Assembly: GCA_011033025.1 (NCBI GenBank)
Contig: WFMF01000328.1
Location: 1-64,000, forward strand
From: Beroe forskalii
Lineage: Eukaryota; Ctenophora; Nuda; Beroida; Beroidae
Reading direction: 5' to 3'
DNA: 64,000 nt
Below, in pieces: positions 1 through 11,022 of the stretch (positions are counted from its first letter, which is position 1; the number at the start of each line of letters is the position of its first letter). Below the pieces are notes generated by a model that did not search any database, was not told the origin of the DNA, and was given only the letters and a program-made list of their open reading frames with translations. A program made the position numbers and the translations under genes.

Positions 1-343
1 AATTTTTTTTCTTTCGCTCCTTTAAAAAAAAAATTCATAAACAATTTTATGCAAAAATTTTTTGCCATTGTTTTTTTGGTTTTTTTTTCAACTCCCCGCT
101 ACTTAAAGAAGGTCAAATGATTGTGTGATTGAAACCAATCAAATATTTGATTGATTCCGTGAAAAATCGATATTGTTTCGATTTAATGATTAAAGAATTG
201 TAGAATTTTTGAAAAAGAATTAATTTTCAACATCAGAATGAACAGAGCATTGAACTCAAATACCTACAACGCTGTTAGCTAGCTGTAGCCCACAATGTAA
301 AGGATGCCACTAAACCAAGCTACTCTGATGCGAGTGATATTAT
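1..343. other. Left flank, no gene seen
   Basis: AT-rich sequence with T and A runs. No open frame, splice-flanked exon or repeat family could be recognised before the first inverted-repeat element begins at 344. Confidence 0.5.
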
Positions 344-2510
344 GGTCAACTGAAAGTATGATTTGACATAATTCCAACCAGTTTTTCAGCATGGTTGGAG
401 GTAGATGGACTGAAAGCAATATTCTCGTTTTTTTACTTAATATATCTCAAAATTTGAGGTTTTACTTATAATACTTTTTAGTCTATTGTTTTATATAATT
501 TTAAATTTCAAATCAACCAATGTGGAGCATACACACCAATATAAACTAGCATTCCATTTGTCACTTGAAGCTTTTTTATCGAACTGGGGTTATTCTAGAA
601 ATGGAAATGTGCAATACATACCCAAACAGTTAGAAATACCCTGGTGGACAAGATCACAGCCAACCATTGTGGAGCAAAAACAATGAAAATTGGGCTGATT
701 TCAGAGCCATAAAATACCATATTTTTTCTGAAATCAGCCTGTATTTTGTTTGTAAGGGAACAACATGAGTCTCTAGAATACTATATATGCAAATATATGA
801 TCATATATTGACCAACCCAGTGGAGTAGGTGATTATTTGAAACTCATCCAGTAAAAACTATTATTGGGGCTGCATGGACTCAAATAAGACACAAATTTAT
901 GAGAAACGACATCAGAAGTTTGTAAATATCAACCTACAACTATTCCAATGCATGTGAGGTTGTACCACGTTCATCCAACCATGTGGAGGCAAAACTTTTA
1001 CCAGAAAATCACGTTTTAACACGGATGATTTTTGGGATACTAAAATTTGAGAATTAGCAATTTTTGGTTTAATTGAAAGTTGAAAACATCATTAAAGATT
1101 TGGTAAGTTTTAAACAATTCTATCCAACCATGTGAGCAATGGCTTTAAAATGGGGCTATTTTAGTTGCGGCAATTAAATAGCATCCGTCTTCAATATTCC
1201 AACAAATCTTTTTGAGATGGAGGTATCAGAACTTAAGAAATATATCTCAAAGGGCCCTCGACAGCAACAACCCAACCAGTGTGGGAGCAATAAGGTCATC
1301 ATTGAGGGCATCTGGAGTCCTGAGCTAAAATTACTAGGATGATATATAGTATTATGCAATAGATATAACGCAGAAACTGGATTATGATTGTGCATTGTAG
1401 TCGCTCAATCATCAAGACAAGGCGTTTACCAACTATGTGGAGCAAGATACGTGTTCATTTTGGAAAAAGGGGACGGTTAAAATTATTTATAAAATCGGTC
1501 TTGGCAAACAGGTCTTGCTCCACGTGGTTGGACTGTTAACTCGAAACTGGCCTAATATGGTTGGCCTATACCAACTATACAGAAAAGTATAAAATTAACA
1601 TAATTTTCAATACAAGAATGTGCAAGTAAATTACTTATTTAATGGTGACATACTATTGAGTAAAACTTACTTTTAGATTTACTATTTTGCATCATTTTGG
1701 AGGTCAGCCCACTGGCTTGGAGCTCTTGTGTTGAATCTTTTGCCCAAGAGGATGTTTATTCATGCATCCATATTATTAGAGTCTCATATGGATCCGGCAT
1801 CAATCCAACCCCGTGGGAGCAGTCTTTTCCGATTCAAACAGGCCTTGCCCATGGTTGATTTGTTAGAGATTTAAATTACTCCACATGGTTGGCTCTAGAA
1901 TAAAGTTACTTGAATAGATAACTTGGGGCAAATTTAATGTTCCTGTGACTTTTTACAGCCACTTTTTGCACCATATCTGAAAACCAAAAGTCTAAAATTA
2001 TGGATTTTTGACATGACTTTTTGAAATGCCTGCTCCACAGTGGTTGGTAGGAATTAATAAACGAATATGATTGATTTAAATTGACAAGAGAATGAATTTT
2101 GCTGTGATGAAAAACCATTTGTTTCTATCTCAACTCCACACCCTGGTTGGATAGATATATGTCTCAAAATCAGTTATTGCCTATTACCCACATTGGTTGG
2201 ATGGTTTTGAATCGTTTTTTCATCGCATCTGAAGGGCATAATGATGCTAAAATTAAAGTTCACTCAAAAATAATTCAAAACCTCACAAGTTTTTGAAATA
2301 TGCCCGCTCCACACAAAAATGCTCCACAATAGAAAACCTTGCATAACTTCTGCTCCACAAACACTATTGAAATGGTTTTTTCAACCATCTTACAGCCAAA
2401 ACATTTGAGCATAAGGCAATAATCTTCACTAAGTGGCTCGGGAATATGGATTCGATTGACAGCCATTTTCCTAAACCATGGTTTTTGTCAAATCATACTT
2501 TCAGTTGACC
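344..2510. mobile_element. Inverted-repeat element FB1 with dispersed motif
   Basis: The ends are perfect 25-bp inverted repeats: GGTCAACTGAAAGTATG... at 344-368 and its reverse complement at 2486-2510. Inside, a motif near CCAACCATGTGGAGCA recurs roughly every 150 bp. It is forward near 513, 660, 812, 974, 1123, 1272, 1429 and 1805, and reverse-complemented near 1514, 1879, 2032, 2134 and 2188, so the orientation changes around 1470. No transposase frame is present. This looks like a non-autonomous DNA transposon whose interior is an array of possible protein-binding sites. The superfamily is not identifiable by eye. Confidence 0.75.
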
Positions 2511-2574
2511 TTATAAAGGAGCAGAAAGATGCATGAAAATGTACCAACCACCACCACGACGACACACGGTCGCG

Positions 2575-2712
2575 CGCAGCACCTATTTCAGATTTTTGAA
2601 GCCGTAAAGGTAGTATACAATACACAACCCCCCAAAATACATGATCTCTGCTAACCTATTCTCAATGCCTTTTTGTAAAACAAAAACGCAATTGGGAACA
2701 GGAAAAAATGTT
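2575..2712 (-). repeat. Dispersed repeat family R, copy 1
   Basis: This block matches 51968-52110 in opposite orientation at high identity. Shared stretches include CACCTATTTCAGATTT, GTAAAGGTAGTATAC and GCCTTTTTGTAAAACAAAAA. A more diverged third copy lies at 7400-7560. No protein is encoded. It is probably part of a short interspersed or MITE-like element whose ends I could not define. Confidence 0.7.
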
Positions 2713-3660
2713 AAATGTTTTTTGGGCCACCCAGTATCAACCCTCTTACTGCTACAAAACTTAGCCCACTGTCCAACTCTCCTATATAACCAGTTAGTAA
2801 ACAACATTTTATTTAGTCATCTTCACCCACTTTCATCACCCTCACCTGCTTGGTACTCTGTACTTCAAACCAGCTATGTCCCATTACCTCACCACCTCCA
2901 TCAAGCAACAAATTTCTGTACATCTAGACCCTTAGAAATTAAATATTAAAGGACAAAACTGCAGCCCATGTGGAAAGGATGTCCCCTCCCAATGAATCTG
3001 ATTTAGCGACAGAATCATCATTAATGAACAACTGTCATGCAACTACTCCAAACAGGAAACTTCTAAAATCTTTGAAGTACCTGTGACCTTCAAAATGCTG
3101 GAATAGACCCTGTATTCTATCCAGACGAAACAGCAATACACATAGTAGAAGACTGTCTACCATTCTCCTTACAGGGAATATTCCCTGACCAACCACTTCA
3201 TAAAACAATCCACAAGCTAACAAAGTTTTTTCATTGAAACTAAGTGAGCCTATCTCACTTCTTTTGATTTCCTAATACTAAGACGATAAACCTAAAAAAA
3301 TACAACCTAATAACTATTTCCTTCTCTGCTGTTCAAGGCAGTAACCTGGAACTGGGCTTTGCCAATTGAGCCCAGTTAAATCCCAATTGATGGGAAAATT
3401 CAAGAGGTTGAAGTTTAAACGAAATAACTGATACGATAGAATTGTATTCAGAAGCTTTCGAAAATCATGAGATTATCGTCGCCAGCTGAGAGTGAAGGAT
3501 GGGAATATTATTTACACAGTCTGGCTGGGTCAGACCTCCCTGTGAACCATCTTGATGAAGGGAGGTGGTTCATAGCCACCTTCAGCATATCTCTGACTTA
3601 ATATACAGGCAAGCATTATCTTGCTTTGCAGTCTAATTGATGCCAATGGGTGTTGCCAAT
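2713..3660. other. Intergenic, nothing recognised
   Basis: The open frames here are short and show neither protein similarity nor splice context. No repeat structure was seen. Confidence 0.4.
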
Positions 3661-4210
3661 TTTGGCGCTTTTGGCACCAAGAATTTTTTAAGGCCTAACA
3701 AATTCAAATTCAAATTCAAAGGCCTAACTCAAAAATACAGCTCCATTAGTTTCTGCAGAATTGTGTCTTCAATTCAATTCAATTATAAGATTTAACAGCA
3801 CAGTAATTAAAATATACTCCCTCCACTTGGTGGACATATAAACATATAAAGAAGCAGCTAGGTTGTGCTGAGGGCAGGCACCAAGCCAAATTTAGAATCT
3901 GTGGAAAGAATTGTGCAAAAATATCAATCATAGCTGGTGTTATTAGCCATTGAATTAAGTGCACTTTTGAAAAATCGTGAACTGGGAAAATGGTGATTTC
4001 AAGGTTTTAAAGAGGTTTTTTGAACCTCAAATGGTCATTTAAGCAGCAATCAACCCCAAGTTTGTAGTGAATACATAACCCAACACTATTTATTGATTAA
4101 ATGCTGGTTTTTTGGCAAAGTTATGGGATAAAATAGGCTTATGTGAAGTCCATATGCCCATATTTGGCATATGTTTTTCACCCATAACTCTTTAGGGACA
4201 CTTTACAACA
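3661..4210 (-). repeat. Dispersed repeat family P, copy 1
   Basis: The block around 3955-4180 is the inverted counterpart of 46690-46930. Both contain a run like AGAGGTTTTTTGAACCTCAA, a segment like TTTAAGCAGCAATCAA and a TATGCCCATAT box. The neighbouring AAGGCCTAACTCAAAAAT at about 3720 matches the arm of the perfect palindrome at 46995-47074. No coding capacity is visible, so this is a non-autonomous repeat. Confidence 0.65.
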
Positions 4211-4935
4211 ATATTACAACTAGGTTGTAATATTACAACAATATTACAATTATCAAGGATCCTGTCAAAGACTAAGGAAAGAGCTGTTAGAAATTTTTGT
4301 GGCTTGACTGTACAAAGATGACTGTATTTGTATCCCAAAGATAATTATCTTACAACAAATTATATCTGACAAAGATGAATGTATTTGTACTACAAAAAAG
4401 AACAAATTATATCACAACAAATTGGAAACTTTGGAATGATAAAAGAAAGTAAACTTTTATATCAAAGCTTTCAAAATCATCAATAAAATTAATAATAATA
4501 ATAATAATAATCATAATAATATAATTGTTGTGTAATGAGTATAACACATTTATGTCACTCTCATTCTTCATCATCATTCTTCATGTCATGCACCTCTACA
4601 AGGTACTCTTAGTTTTCTTTAAAAACTGAAATACATTTTGAAATGCACAATCACCAATGCACGATATAAATAATTAAACAAAATTTCAATTAAACAGCAG
4701 CACAATCATATCATAAAACATTGCTCATAATATTGCATTGCTTACAATGCTTTTGAAATCAAGTACGTTCAAATTTTCACTACGTTAACAGGATCATCAA
4801 GTCTCAAATAAGATATTTAAAAATTGAGAAAATACATAAAAACAAAACGTGCAATAATGCAATGATGTGTTAATTAGAGCATAAAGAATGCTAAAAATTG
4901 GCAATTCCTTGTCCTAATTCCTTGTGGAATTAGTA
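4211..4935. other. Intergenic with (AAT)n microsatellite
   Basis: A trinucleotide AAT run occupies about 4488-4533. The rest is AT-rich with no supported gene. Confidence 0.5.
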
Positions 4936-5600
4936 CACGCCGCGCGCGACGATAATAGGGGTATACGTGTTTAGCAATTCCGTGTTCTTGCTTTCTGCAC
5001 CTATTGATAGACCCTCAACGGCTCGACTCCCGAGTAACGTGCCGACGCGACGCAGCTGCATCAGTGGGCATGGAATCACCAGGCAACGCGCAAAGGGCGC
5101 GAAGCCCCTGGCATGGTTGGAGAAAGACGCGGCCGCGGTTAGGGGAATGTATATCCCTGTTCGCGTTGCGCGGCGCGCTTCTTTCCCCTGACTCGACCTG
5201 TTACTTGCCAGACGTAATGCCTGGCGCCCCCTGCGCGAAGCTTGCTAAACGCGTATATCCCTGTTATCGTCGCGCGGCGCGTACACACACCTATGCGGGC
5301 TTAGGAAGCGCGCGCGCCCCGACTAGGCAATGTTTGGCATTTTGGCAACTTGTTACCTATACCGCCTGTCGCGTCGCACCGAGCACTTTATCACTAATTT
5401 GATACTTTGTGCTTGCCCTAACCAGGGCCCTGGTTAAGCGCACAGAGTGCGCAGCGCGGCACCCCTGGTTAGGGGAAACTGTGCGCGAAATTATACCATG
5501 GTGCTGGTTAAGGTTGCCAGGCCACAAGCGTTGCCTGAGTACCCCCTCGCGCGCGCGAAGCGCGCTCGCCACGACTCGCGACGCACACTCATTCTTGTCT
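4936..5600. other. CpG-rich GC-rich islet 1
   Basis: About 650 bp are strikingly GC- and CpG-rich (many GCGCGC and CGCGCG words) inside an AT-rich background. It contains an 18-bp perfect palindrome, TAACCAGGGCCCTGGTTA, at 5419-5436 and two near-repeats of a TATATCCCTGTT...GCGCGGCGCG block around 5147 and 5252. Open frames up to 132 codons occur in several frames, as expected where stop codons are rare, and none looks like a real protein. Related smaller islets lie at 30827-30960 and 38800-38905, so this is more likely a repeat family than a promoter island. Confidence 0.55.
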
Positions 5601-6017
5601 CTTCGGAGTGGCAGCCTGATTTATGTTTACAAGTAAACACAGTCGACTTGATCTCCTGATCTTGTCTGGACCAAATGGAACTTTAGGTTCCCTTCTAAGC
5701 TTAAGTAGAACATGGTTTTAATGCATATTTCAGCAATTGGTAAGGGTACACACTACATACAATACAACTGATGCCCGATGGAATGCTTGGAACAATCATG
5801 GGAACATTATAGTTATGTTAATGATGTGATCCAATGTCTTATCTATAGAGGTGTATGGGTATACTACAAACATAACAAAATACTGAATATCGATTTCCTA
5901 ATTCAAAGATTGACATAAGGGGCGGAAGAGACTAAACTGTGAATCATCAGTGGTTACCCTACAGTTGTAAGGTCTCCCTGCCATCTATGATGTAGGTGTA
6001 CCATAATTGGAATTGTT
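5601..6017. other. Intergenic, nothing recognised
   Basis: No exon, RNA gene or repeat seen. Confidence 0.4.
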
Positions 6018-6268
6018 AGGTATCTTGACACAAGCAACCTTGACAATTGACATTTCTCGATTAAATTGGGCAATCTTGTCCTATTGAAATTGACCTTTCT
6101 CAACTGTTTCTCAGCCGTTTCTTGACTGCATCTCGACTAAATCTCGACCTAATATCGAACCAAATCTCGACTTATTCTTGACTGAATAGTGAATTTGAGC
6201 CCATTTGAACAAAACCTCGATAGAGTCTTGACCAATTGACATTCAAGGTGGCTTGTGTCAGGATACCT
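6018..6268 (+). mobile_element. MITE-A copy 1
   Basis: A 251-bp element has near-perfect terminal inverted repeats of about 26 bp, starting AGGTATCTTGACACAAGC and ending in the complement GGCTTGTGTCAGGATACCT. The interior is built from short TCTCGAC-type words. It has no coding capacity. The second copy, in the same orientation, starts 388 bp downstream, and the 387 bp between the two copies hold nothing I recognise. Confidence 0.85.
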
Positions 6269-6655
6269 CTCCACTTCTGTGTTCCAGTAACACTGACATG
6301 ACTTATTACACACATTTCCACACTCATTTCATTTGATCAATCCATTTGATCGACGTGTAACGATGCAGGTGCCTGAGGTTGGTTCTTTCCAGTGGAAATT
6401 TACCCTACCTCATATTCTCATCCCCTTTCTATTCCATTCATATATGTCTATAAACCCTTACGTCTGTCATCTATATACCCCTATACCACTTCACCAAGGT
6501 TGTTTTATCATGATTATGAATGCCACCATTGTGTTTGACATTTTTGCCACCATGATCATCTCTCTAGCTCAAACGGTTTAAAAGTTATGGCACCCTAAAG
6601 TTTTAGGTCACATGTTCCCATGTGCTTGAGTTCCAAAACGATTTGTTCTGTGGGA

Positions 6656-6894
6656 AGGTATCCTGACACAAGCCACCTTGACATTTCTCCACGAAATTGG
6701 GCAATCTCAACTTATTGAAATTGACCTTTCTCAATTGTTTCTCAACCAAATCGCGACTAAATCTCAACCTAATCTCCGCCATACCTCAAACCAAATCTCA
6801 ACTTATTCTCGACTGAATTTGAACAAAGTCTCGACAGAGTCTTGACCAATTTTGCAAAATTTTGACTGTCGAGGTGGCTTGTGTCAGGATACCT
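6656..6894 (+). mobile_element. MITE-A copy 2
   Basis: This is a 239-bp sister of 6018-6268 in the same orientation. It has terminal repeats AGGTATCCTGACACAAGCC / GGCTTGTGTCAGGATACCT and the same internal order of words. Internal divergence of roughly 10-20 percent by eye suggests independent insertions or an old duplication. Confidence 0.85.
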
Positions 6895-7399
6895 AATGTG
6901 ATGATGATTAGCTAGGTACCTAGTATAGTACCTACCCATTTAACTAGTAATTAGTATCAAAATTCAAACATTCAAAAAGATATAAAACCAAAACTTCTAT
7001 AATCATGAAAGCATGAAGGAACACATTCAAAAAATCAATAATTTCTTCTCAAGAAGCAAATTCTCAAATTTAAAAGTTTGGCAAAATCGTACCACAGGAA
7101 CACGACAAAAATTAGCCTCCATTAGCCTCCATTAGCCTCCATGGAGGCTGAGTTCCTGAGGGAGGCCAATTTAGAAAATTAGCCTCCACGGAGGCTAATG
7201 GAGGCATGAGGCTAATTTTCAAAAAATAGCCTCCACTATGGAGGCTAATTAGCCTCCACCCAGCCTCCACTAGGCTCCACTAGCCTCCACTCAGCCTCCA
7301 TGGAGGCTAAATTTTTGGTTTAGCCTCCACTAGCCTCCACTCAAGAATTAGCCTCCATTAGCCTCCACGGAAATTTAAAAAGTCATTTTTTCCCTCCCC

Positions 7400-7560
7400 A
7401 TTGGCATTTTTGTGTATACAAAAAAGCAAATGAGAGGGTTGGTAGAGATCGTGGTTTGGGAAGGTGAGAAATAGGAATATGTGTATATCAGGTCGAGGTT
7501 TGCAATACAACTACTGTAATTTCTGGAAAGTGCCCGGATTGCTCCTTTATAATATCAGTC
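7400..7560 (+). repeat. Dispersed repeat family R, copy 3 (diverged)
   Basis: It shares the order of words TACAAAAAAGCAAATGAGAG, GGTAGAGATCGTG and GCTCCTTTATAATATCA with 51990-52190. Identity is clearly lower than between copies 1 and 2. It lies inside the core of FB2. Confidence 0.5.
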
Positions 7561-7966
7561 GCGAAAATGTCCCTCCGTCCCTCCGTCCGTCCGTCCCTCC
7601 GTCCCTCCGTCCCCTTTTTCACACAAATCTTCAAAATCACGAATTTCCTAATTCATGAAGCTTTCGGTTGTCAAAAATTTTAATCTCATACGTTGACCAG
7701 GCCCATGATCCGTGCCACATTCCCAGTCACTAAAGTTTTCATATCGACCAAATGTAATGTCCTGGAAATTGATTTTCATTTCGACTTTTTCAAACACAAA
7801 AAACACGATTTTTTTTCGCCAAAAAAGGTATTGACCGAGTAAATGTGAAGATGGCTTGCCAAATTTGACTATTCTCTGAGAAATGATGTGGAAAATTGAA
7901 TCAATATCACAATAAAAAACTGAAATTTTACACGCGTTGTTACACATAATTAACGTGTCATTTCAC

Positions 7967-8049
7967 AACTTTGTAGCGCAATTGGTTAGCGCGTCAGACT
8001 TGGTAGTGCTGGTACGCTAGAGGTCACGGGTTCAAGCCCCACTATAGTC
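7967..8049 (+). pseudogene. tRNA-like sequence, degenerate
   Basis: Both internal RNA polymerase III promoter boxes are intact: A box TAGCGCAATTGG at 7974-7985 and B box GGTTCAAGCCC at 8029-8039, with tRNA-like spacing. The D arm GCGC-AATTGGTTA-GCGC pairs well. The anticodon stem does not close, only three T-stem pairs form, and the acceptor stem has two mismatches. This is therefore a tRNA pseudogene or the head of a tRNA-derived SINE rather than a working tRNA. The original amino-acid identity cannot be read. Confidence 0.55.
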
Positions 8050-8278
8050 AAATTTCAAATTTTTATTTTCTTAGCTTATCTTCAGTTTTCTGATAGTAAA
8101 AAATGATCCCGTACAGCCCAATCAGTTCATCAGAAAGGTTTTAAATCAGGTCACAGAAAATTTTCAGTAAGTTTAATTCAGCAGTTAGATTTCGAAATAC
8201 ACGATGGCACGATACTCAAATAAGCATGTTGCCCAGGTCATTAAGACTAGAATTCCAAAATGTTGAGTTACAAGACAT

Positions 8279-8363
8279 CAAGCATCGCGGGGAGGGAAAT
8301 TAAGCGCCTGCATACGGGAACAATGGACAAACAAGAACTGTGTCGGCAGGCGCAATGCTTGTT
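8279..8363 (+). other. Pseudoknot-forming repeat, copy 1
   Basis: GCGCCTGC (8304-8311) is complementary to GCAGGCGC (8346-8353). AACAAG (8330-8335), lying inside that loop, is complementary to CTTGTT (8358-8363), outside it, giving an interleaved H-type pseudoknot. An alternative outer pairing is CAAGCA (8279-8284) with TGCTTG (8356-8361). A second copy, with the same order and a matching GGAAATTAAG leader, is at 53245-53308. Function is unknown. Confidence 0.5.
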
Positions 8364-8716
8364 GTGGAGGCTAAAGCCTCCATATGGAGGCTAAATGAGG
8401 CTAATGGAGGCTGAGTGGAGGCTGAGTGGAGCCTAAATCAATGAGCCTACAAAACACAAAATTTCTTGCTGAAAATAATGATAAATGTGTACTAATGTGA
8501 ATAACAATTTATAGCTTCAAACTTTCAGACAGCTCCAACTGTCCTACACTCAGCCTCCACTAGGCCCCACTCAGCCTCCACTAGGCTCCACTCAGCCTCC
8601 ATGGAGGCTAATGGAGGCTAATTTTTGTCGTGTTCCTGTGGTACCATTTTGCCAAAACTTTTTAAGTGTCATTAAACATATCAATAAGCATAATTTTCAA
8701 GTGTCAATAAGAATAT

Positions 8717-9094
8717 ACCTTATTGGCCCTTATTTAATGACTTTTAGATTTTTTCCAAGGGGCCAGTTGAAAAAATGGCAGATTGAAGCGGGGCCAATTA
8801 GATAATAGGCCAGTTGATTTAAGTCAGTTGAGACTCTTATTACTTGGGTTTTTACTACATTAGATTCATTATATAACACAGATAATGACTTAAATCATGA
8901 TATTAGACCAGGATTTGAGTTTCTTGGTGTAATATAGTTACTTAGTATAAGTTGGTTTTCGTGGCTGTTTTTGAGCAAAAAGATCTTGGTTCGGCAACTG
9001 CTTGAAAATTTTTGTCCAAATGGTTCAAAAATTATTCAATTTTTGTCCATGGGGCTGGTTAAAAAAAGGCCCGCTAAATAAAGGCCAATAAGGT
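8717..9094 (+). mobile_element. MITE-B copy 1
   Basis: A 378-bp element is bounded by ACCTTATTGGCCCTT and its complement AAAGGCCAATAAGGT. The interior contains GACTTAAATCATGATATTAGACC and a TTTTTGTCC...GGTTCAAAAAT block, all of which recur in the second copy at 41205-42118. It has no coding frame. Confidence 0.85.
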
Positions 9095-10444
9095 AAGTAA
9101 AACTCTTTCACAAAATATCCACATAATACAAAGATAGATTTTCTTTGTAATTCATATAAAGTGCACTAATTGCTATCCTCAAAACTTCATTTCAGAGATA
9201 AATATTGATATATATTTTAATGATTTTGTAAGATATCATTATAATAAATTCATAATGTACATCCATATTGTATCTACATTGTCTGGGGAGGAAGGGGCCT
9301 GGTTCATGCAAACATTTATGATATAGAAGCAAGGGGGTAGATAGCAAAATGCAGATGCCCACTTTTTAGGTAGATTTAGGCAATTTATATGGGTCTTTCA
9401 AAGCAGAAATTTAAGCTATTTTCAGCTCCTTATTCTATAAATTGACCAGGAATTGTATTCCAATTTCAGCCATTTTTCGACAGGGCACAGAAATTTGTAG
9501 ACAAAGGGAAAGGAAGGGTCTAAAATGGGCAAAATATTTCAGGCATTCTTCATGGACAGCCCCATGTTTAGTTCAAATTCAAATTTTGAAGCAGGCATAA
9601 TCAGTGCTGATAAAGGTTCAAATGAAATGGCATACTTCTATCATACTGAGAAGATCATTGGCTATAACATAGACCAATAGTACATTTTGTGTAGTATAGA
9701 CCAATAGTACATTTTGTGTTCTGATAACTGTAATAGTGATTGACAGAGGAAAAGAGTTGATCATGTTAAAAATGGCAGTAAATTATAACCAGATCGATCA
9801 GGTAGAGCATGGTCATAAAAGGTTAGGTGATCGACCTTACAGTAATACTTAGATTACCTAAACACTATTAATGATTTTTATACCATCATCACTGTCTTTC
9901 ATTGATAGAGGTTAAAAGATCATGATATCATCATTCATCATTAATAATTGAAAACTATAGCTTCTGTATAATACCATACTAATGTGGCACTTTAATCGCC
10001 TAATTTCTCTTGACCAATTTTCTACAACCAATCAATCTATACCCTTTAAACTATAAGATAGGTATTATGAAAAGACTCTTCTTCTTGACCTTGTCAGACA
10101 GAGAAAATAAATTCAAATTTAACTGGCACTTTAAGTGAAAGTGCTGTGAGTCAACATCAATTAATATAGCATATTTGGAAGGCAATTCCTGACATGAATG
10201 CCAAATGAAGCAAAATTTTTCAGTACCTACCTATCATACAATGTTTTGACAATAAATGTCATTTTAGTTGTAGGTACATTAACATTAAACAAAAAATACC
10301 AGATGCAGCATGTCTCAAATTGATCAATGTAATGATTTCCCCTTATTAATTCCTACTAACTAGGCTACTGCTAATTTACTATCATATTGAACTACGAAAT
10401 ATAATTAACGTATCATATCATTGAAAGCTGGGTGTTCTACTCTT
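9095..10444. other. Downstream flank of LITAF-like gene 1
   Basis: AT-rich, with a 22-bp direct duplication of TAGACCAATAGTACATTTTG near 9670-9718. It probably includes the 3' UTR of the minus-strand gene ending at 10445, but no polyadenylation signal on that strand was identified. Nothing else is seen. Confidence 0.4.
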
Positions 10445-10990
10445 CTACATTGCATTTTTTCGACCAATGAAAGCTTTGCAAGAAGGACATGAATGAACTG
10501 CATCCTTTACACTATCAAGTAAGAATGGAATGAAGCAACAAATCCCAGTGAAAATGAATAAGATACAACATAACAACCAACCCAATGTACCAAACTCATA
10601 TTCCACCTTTGTCTGAATTTGAGCATGGCATGATGGGCATATCATATTCTGTGGAAATCTGGAAGCAATAAATGCCGCCTGAGGAACTACAACAACTTGT
10701 GCAGGTGGAGCTTGTGCTTGGGGAGGTGGATATGCAGCTTGTTGTGGAGGTGGATAGCCACCGGCTGGAGGAGGACCACCAGGTGGAGGGTAGCCGCCTG
10801 CAGGTGGAGGGTAGCCGCCTGCCGGTGGAGGATAGCCACCTGCGGGTGGAGGATAGCCGCCTGCCGGTGGAGGGTAGCCGCCTGCGGGTGGAGGGTAGGC
10901 ACCTGCTTGAGGTGGGTAGGGTGCTGCAGGACCAGATTCCGAGTACATTGGTGGTGGGGCTGCTGCTTCTCCTTCCTTTGTATCAGCCAT
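10445..10990 (-). CDS. LITAF-domain membrane protein 1 (181 aa)
   Basis: A single coding exon of 181 residues. Residues 1-30 include PPMY (13-16), a PPxY motif of the kind that binds WW domains of NEDD4-type ubiquitin ligases in LITAF. Residues about 31-90 are repeats of GGYPPPA, encoded by a 21-bp DNA repeat. Residues about 112-178 form the LITAF domain: CPSC (C118, C121), a hydrophobic membrane-inserted stretch at about 133-158, then HSCPSC (C168, C171). In the family these paired cysteine knuckles bind zinc and anchor the protein monotopically on late endosomal and lysosomal membranes. A likely splice acceptor (TTTCTAG) ends 6 nt before the ATG, so a 5' non-coding exon is expected. The foldback element FB3 begins only 33 bp upstream of the ATG. 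The domain assignment is secure; the cellular role is inferred from the family. Confidence 0.9.
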   Translation of the reverse strand: MADTKEGEAAAPPPMYSESGPAAPYPPQAGAYPPPAGGYPPPAGGYPPPAGGYPPPAGGYPPPAGGYPPPGGPPPAGGYPPPQQAAYPPPQAQAPPAQVVVVPQAAFIASRFPQNMICPSCHAQIQTKVEYEFGTLGWLLCCILFIFTGICCFIPFLLDSVKDAVHSCPSCKAFIGRKNAM

Positions 10991-11022
10991 AGATTGCTAG
11001 AAATAATTATTTCACTTGAAAC

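Larger units (their letters stand above)
7069..8667. mobile_element. Foldback element FB2 (GGAGGCTA arrays)
   Basis: The terminal inverted repeats are about 60 bp. The left end reads GTACCACAGGAACACGAC then AAAAATTAGCCTCC, and the right end is its complement ending near 8667. Inward from each end lie arrays of the unit TTAGCCTCCA or its complement (7110-7370 and 8360-8620). The roughly 1-kb core holds a divergent family R copy, a (CCGT)n microsatellite at 7570-7612, a tRNA-like sequence at 7967-8049 and a pseudoknot-forming block at 8279-8363. There is no transposase. The termini resemble those of FB3 (GGAAC...GAAAATTAGCC), so FB2 and FB3 appear to be related. Confidence 0.8.

Noticed and set aside
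5004-5402. 132-codon open frame in the GC-rich islet
   Set aside because: High GC removes stop codons in all frames, the overlapping frames are equally long, and the product has no recognisable features.
7967-8049. Functional tRNA gene
   Set aside because: The anticodon stem does not form, and the T and acceptor stems carry mismatches, so it is recorded as tRNA-like only.
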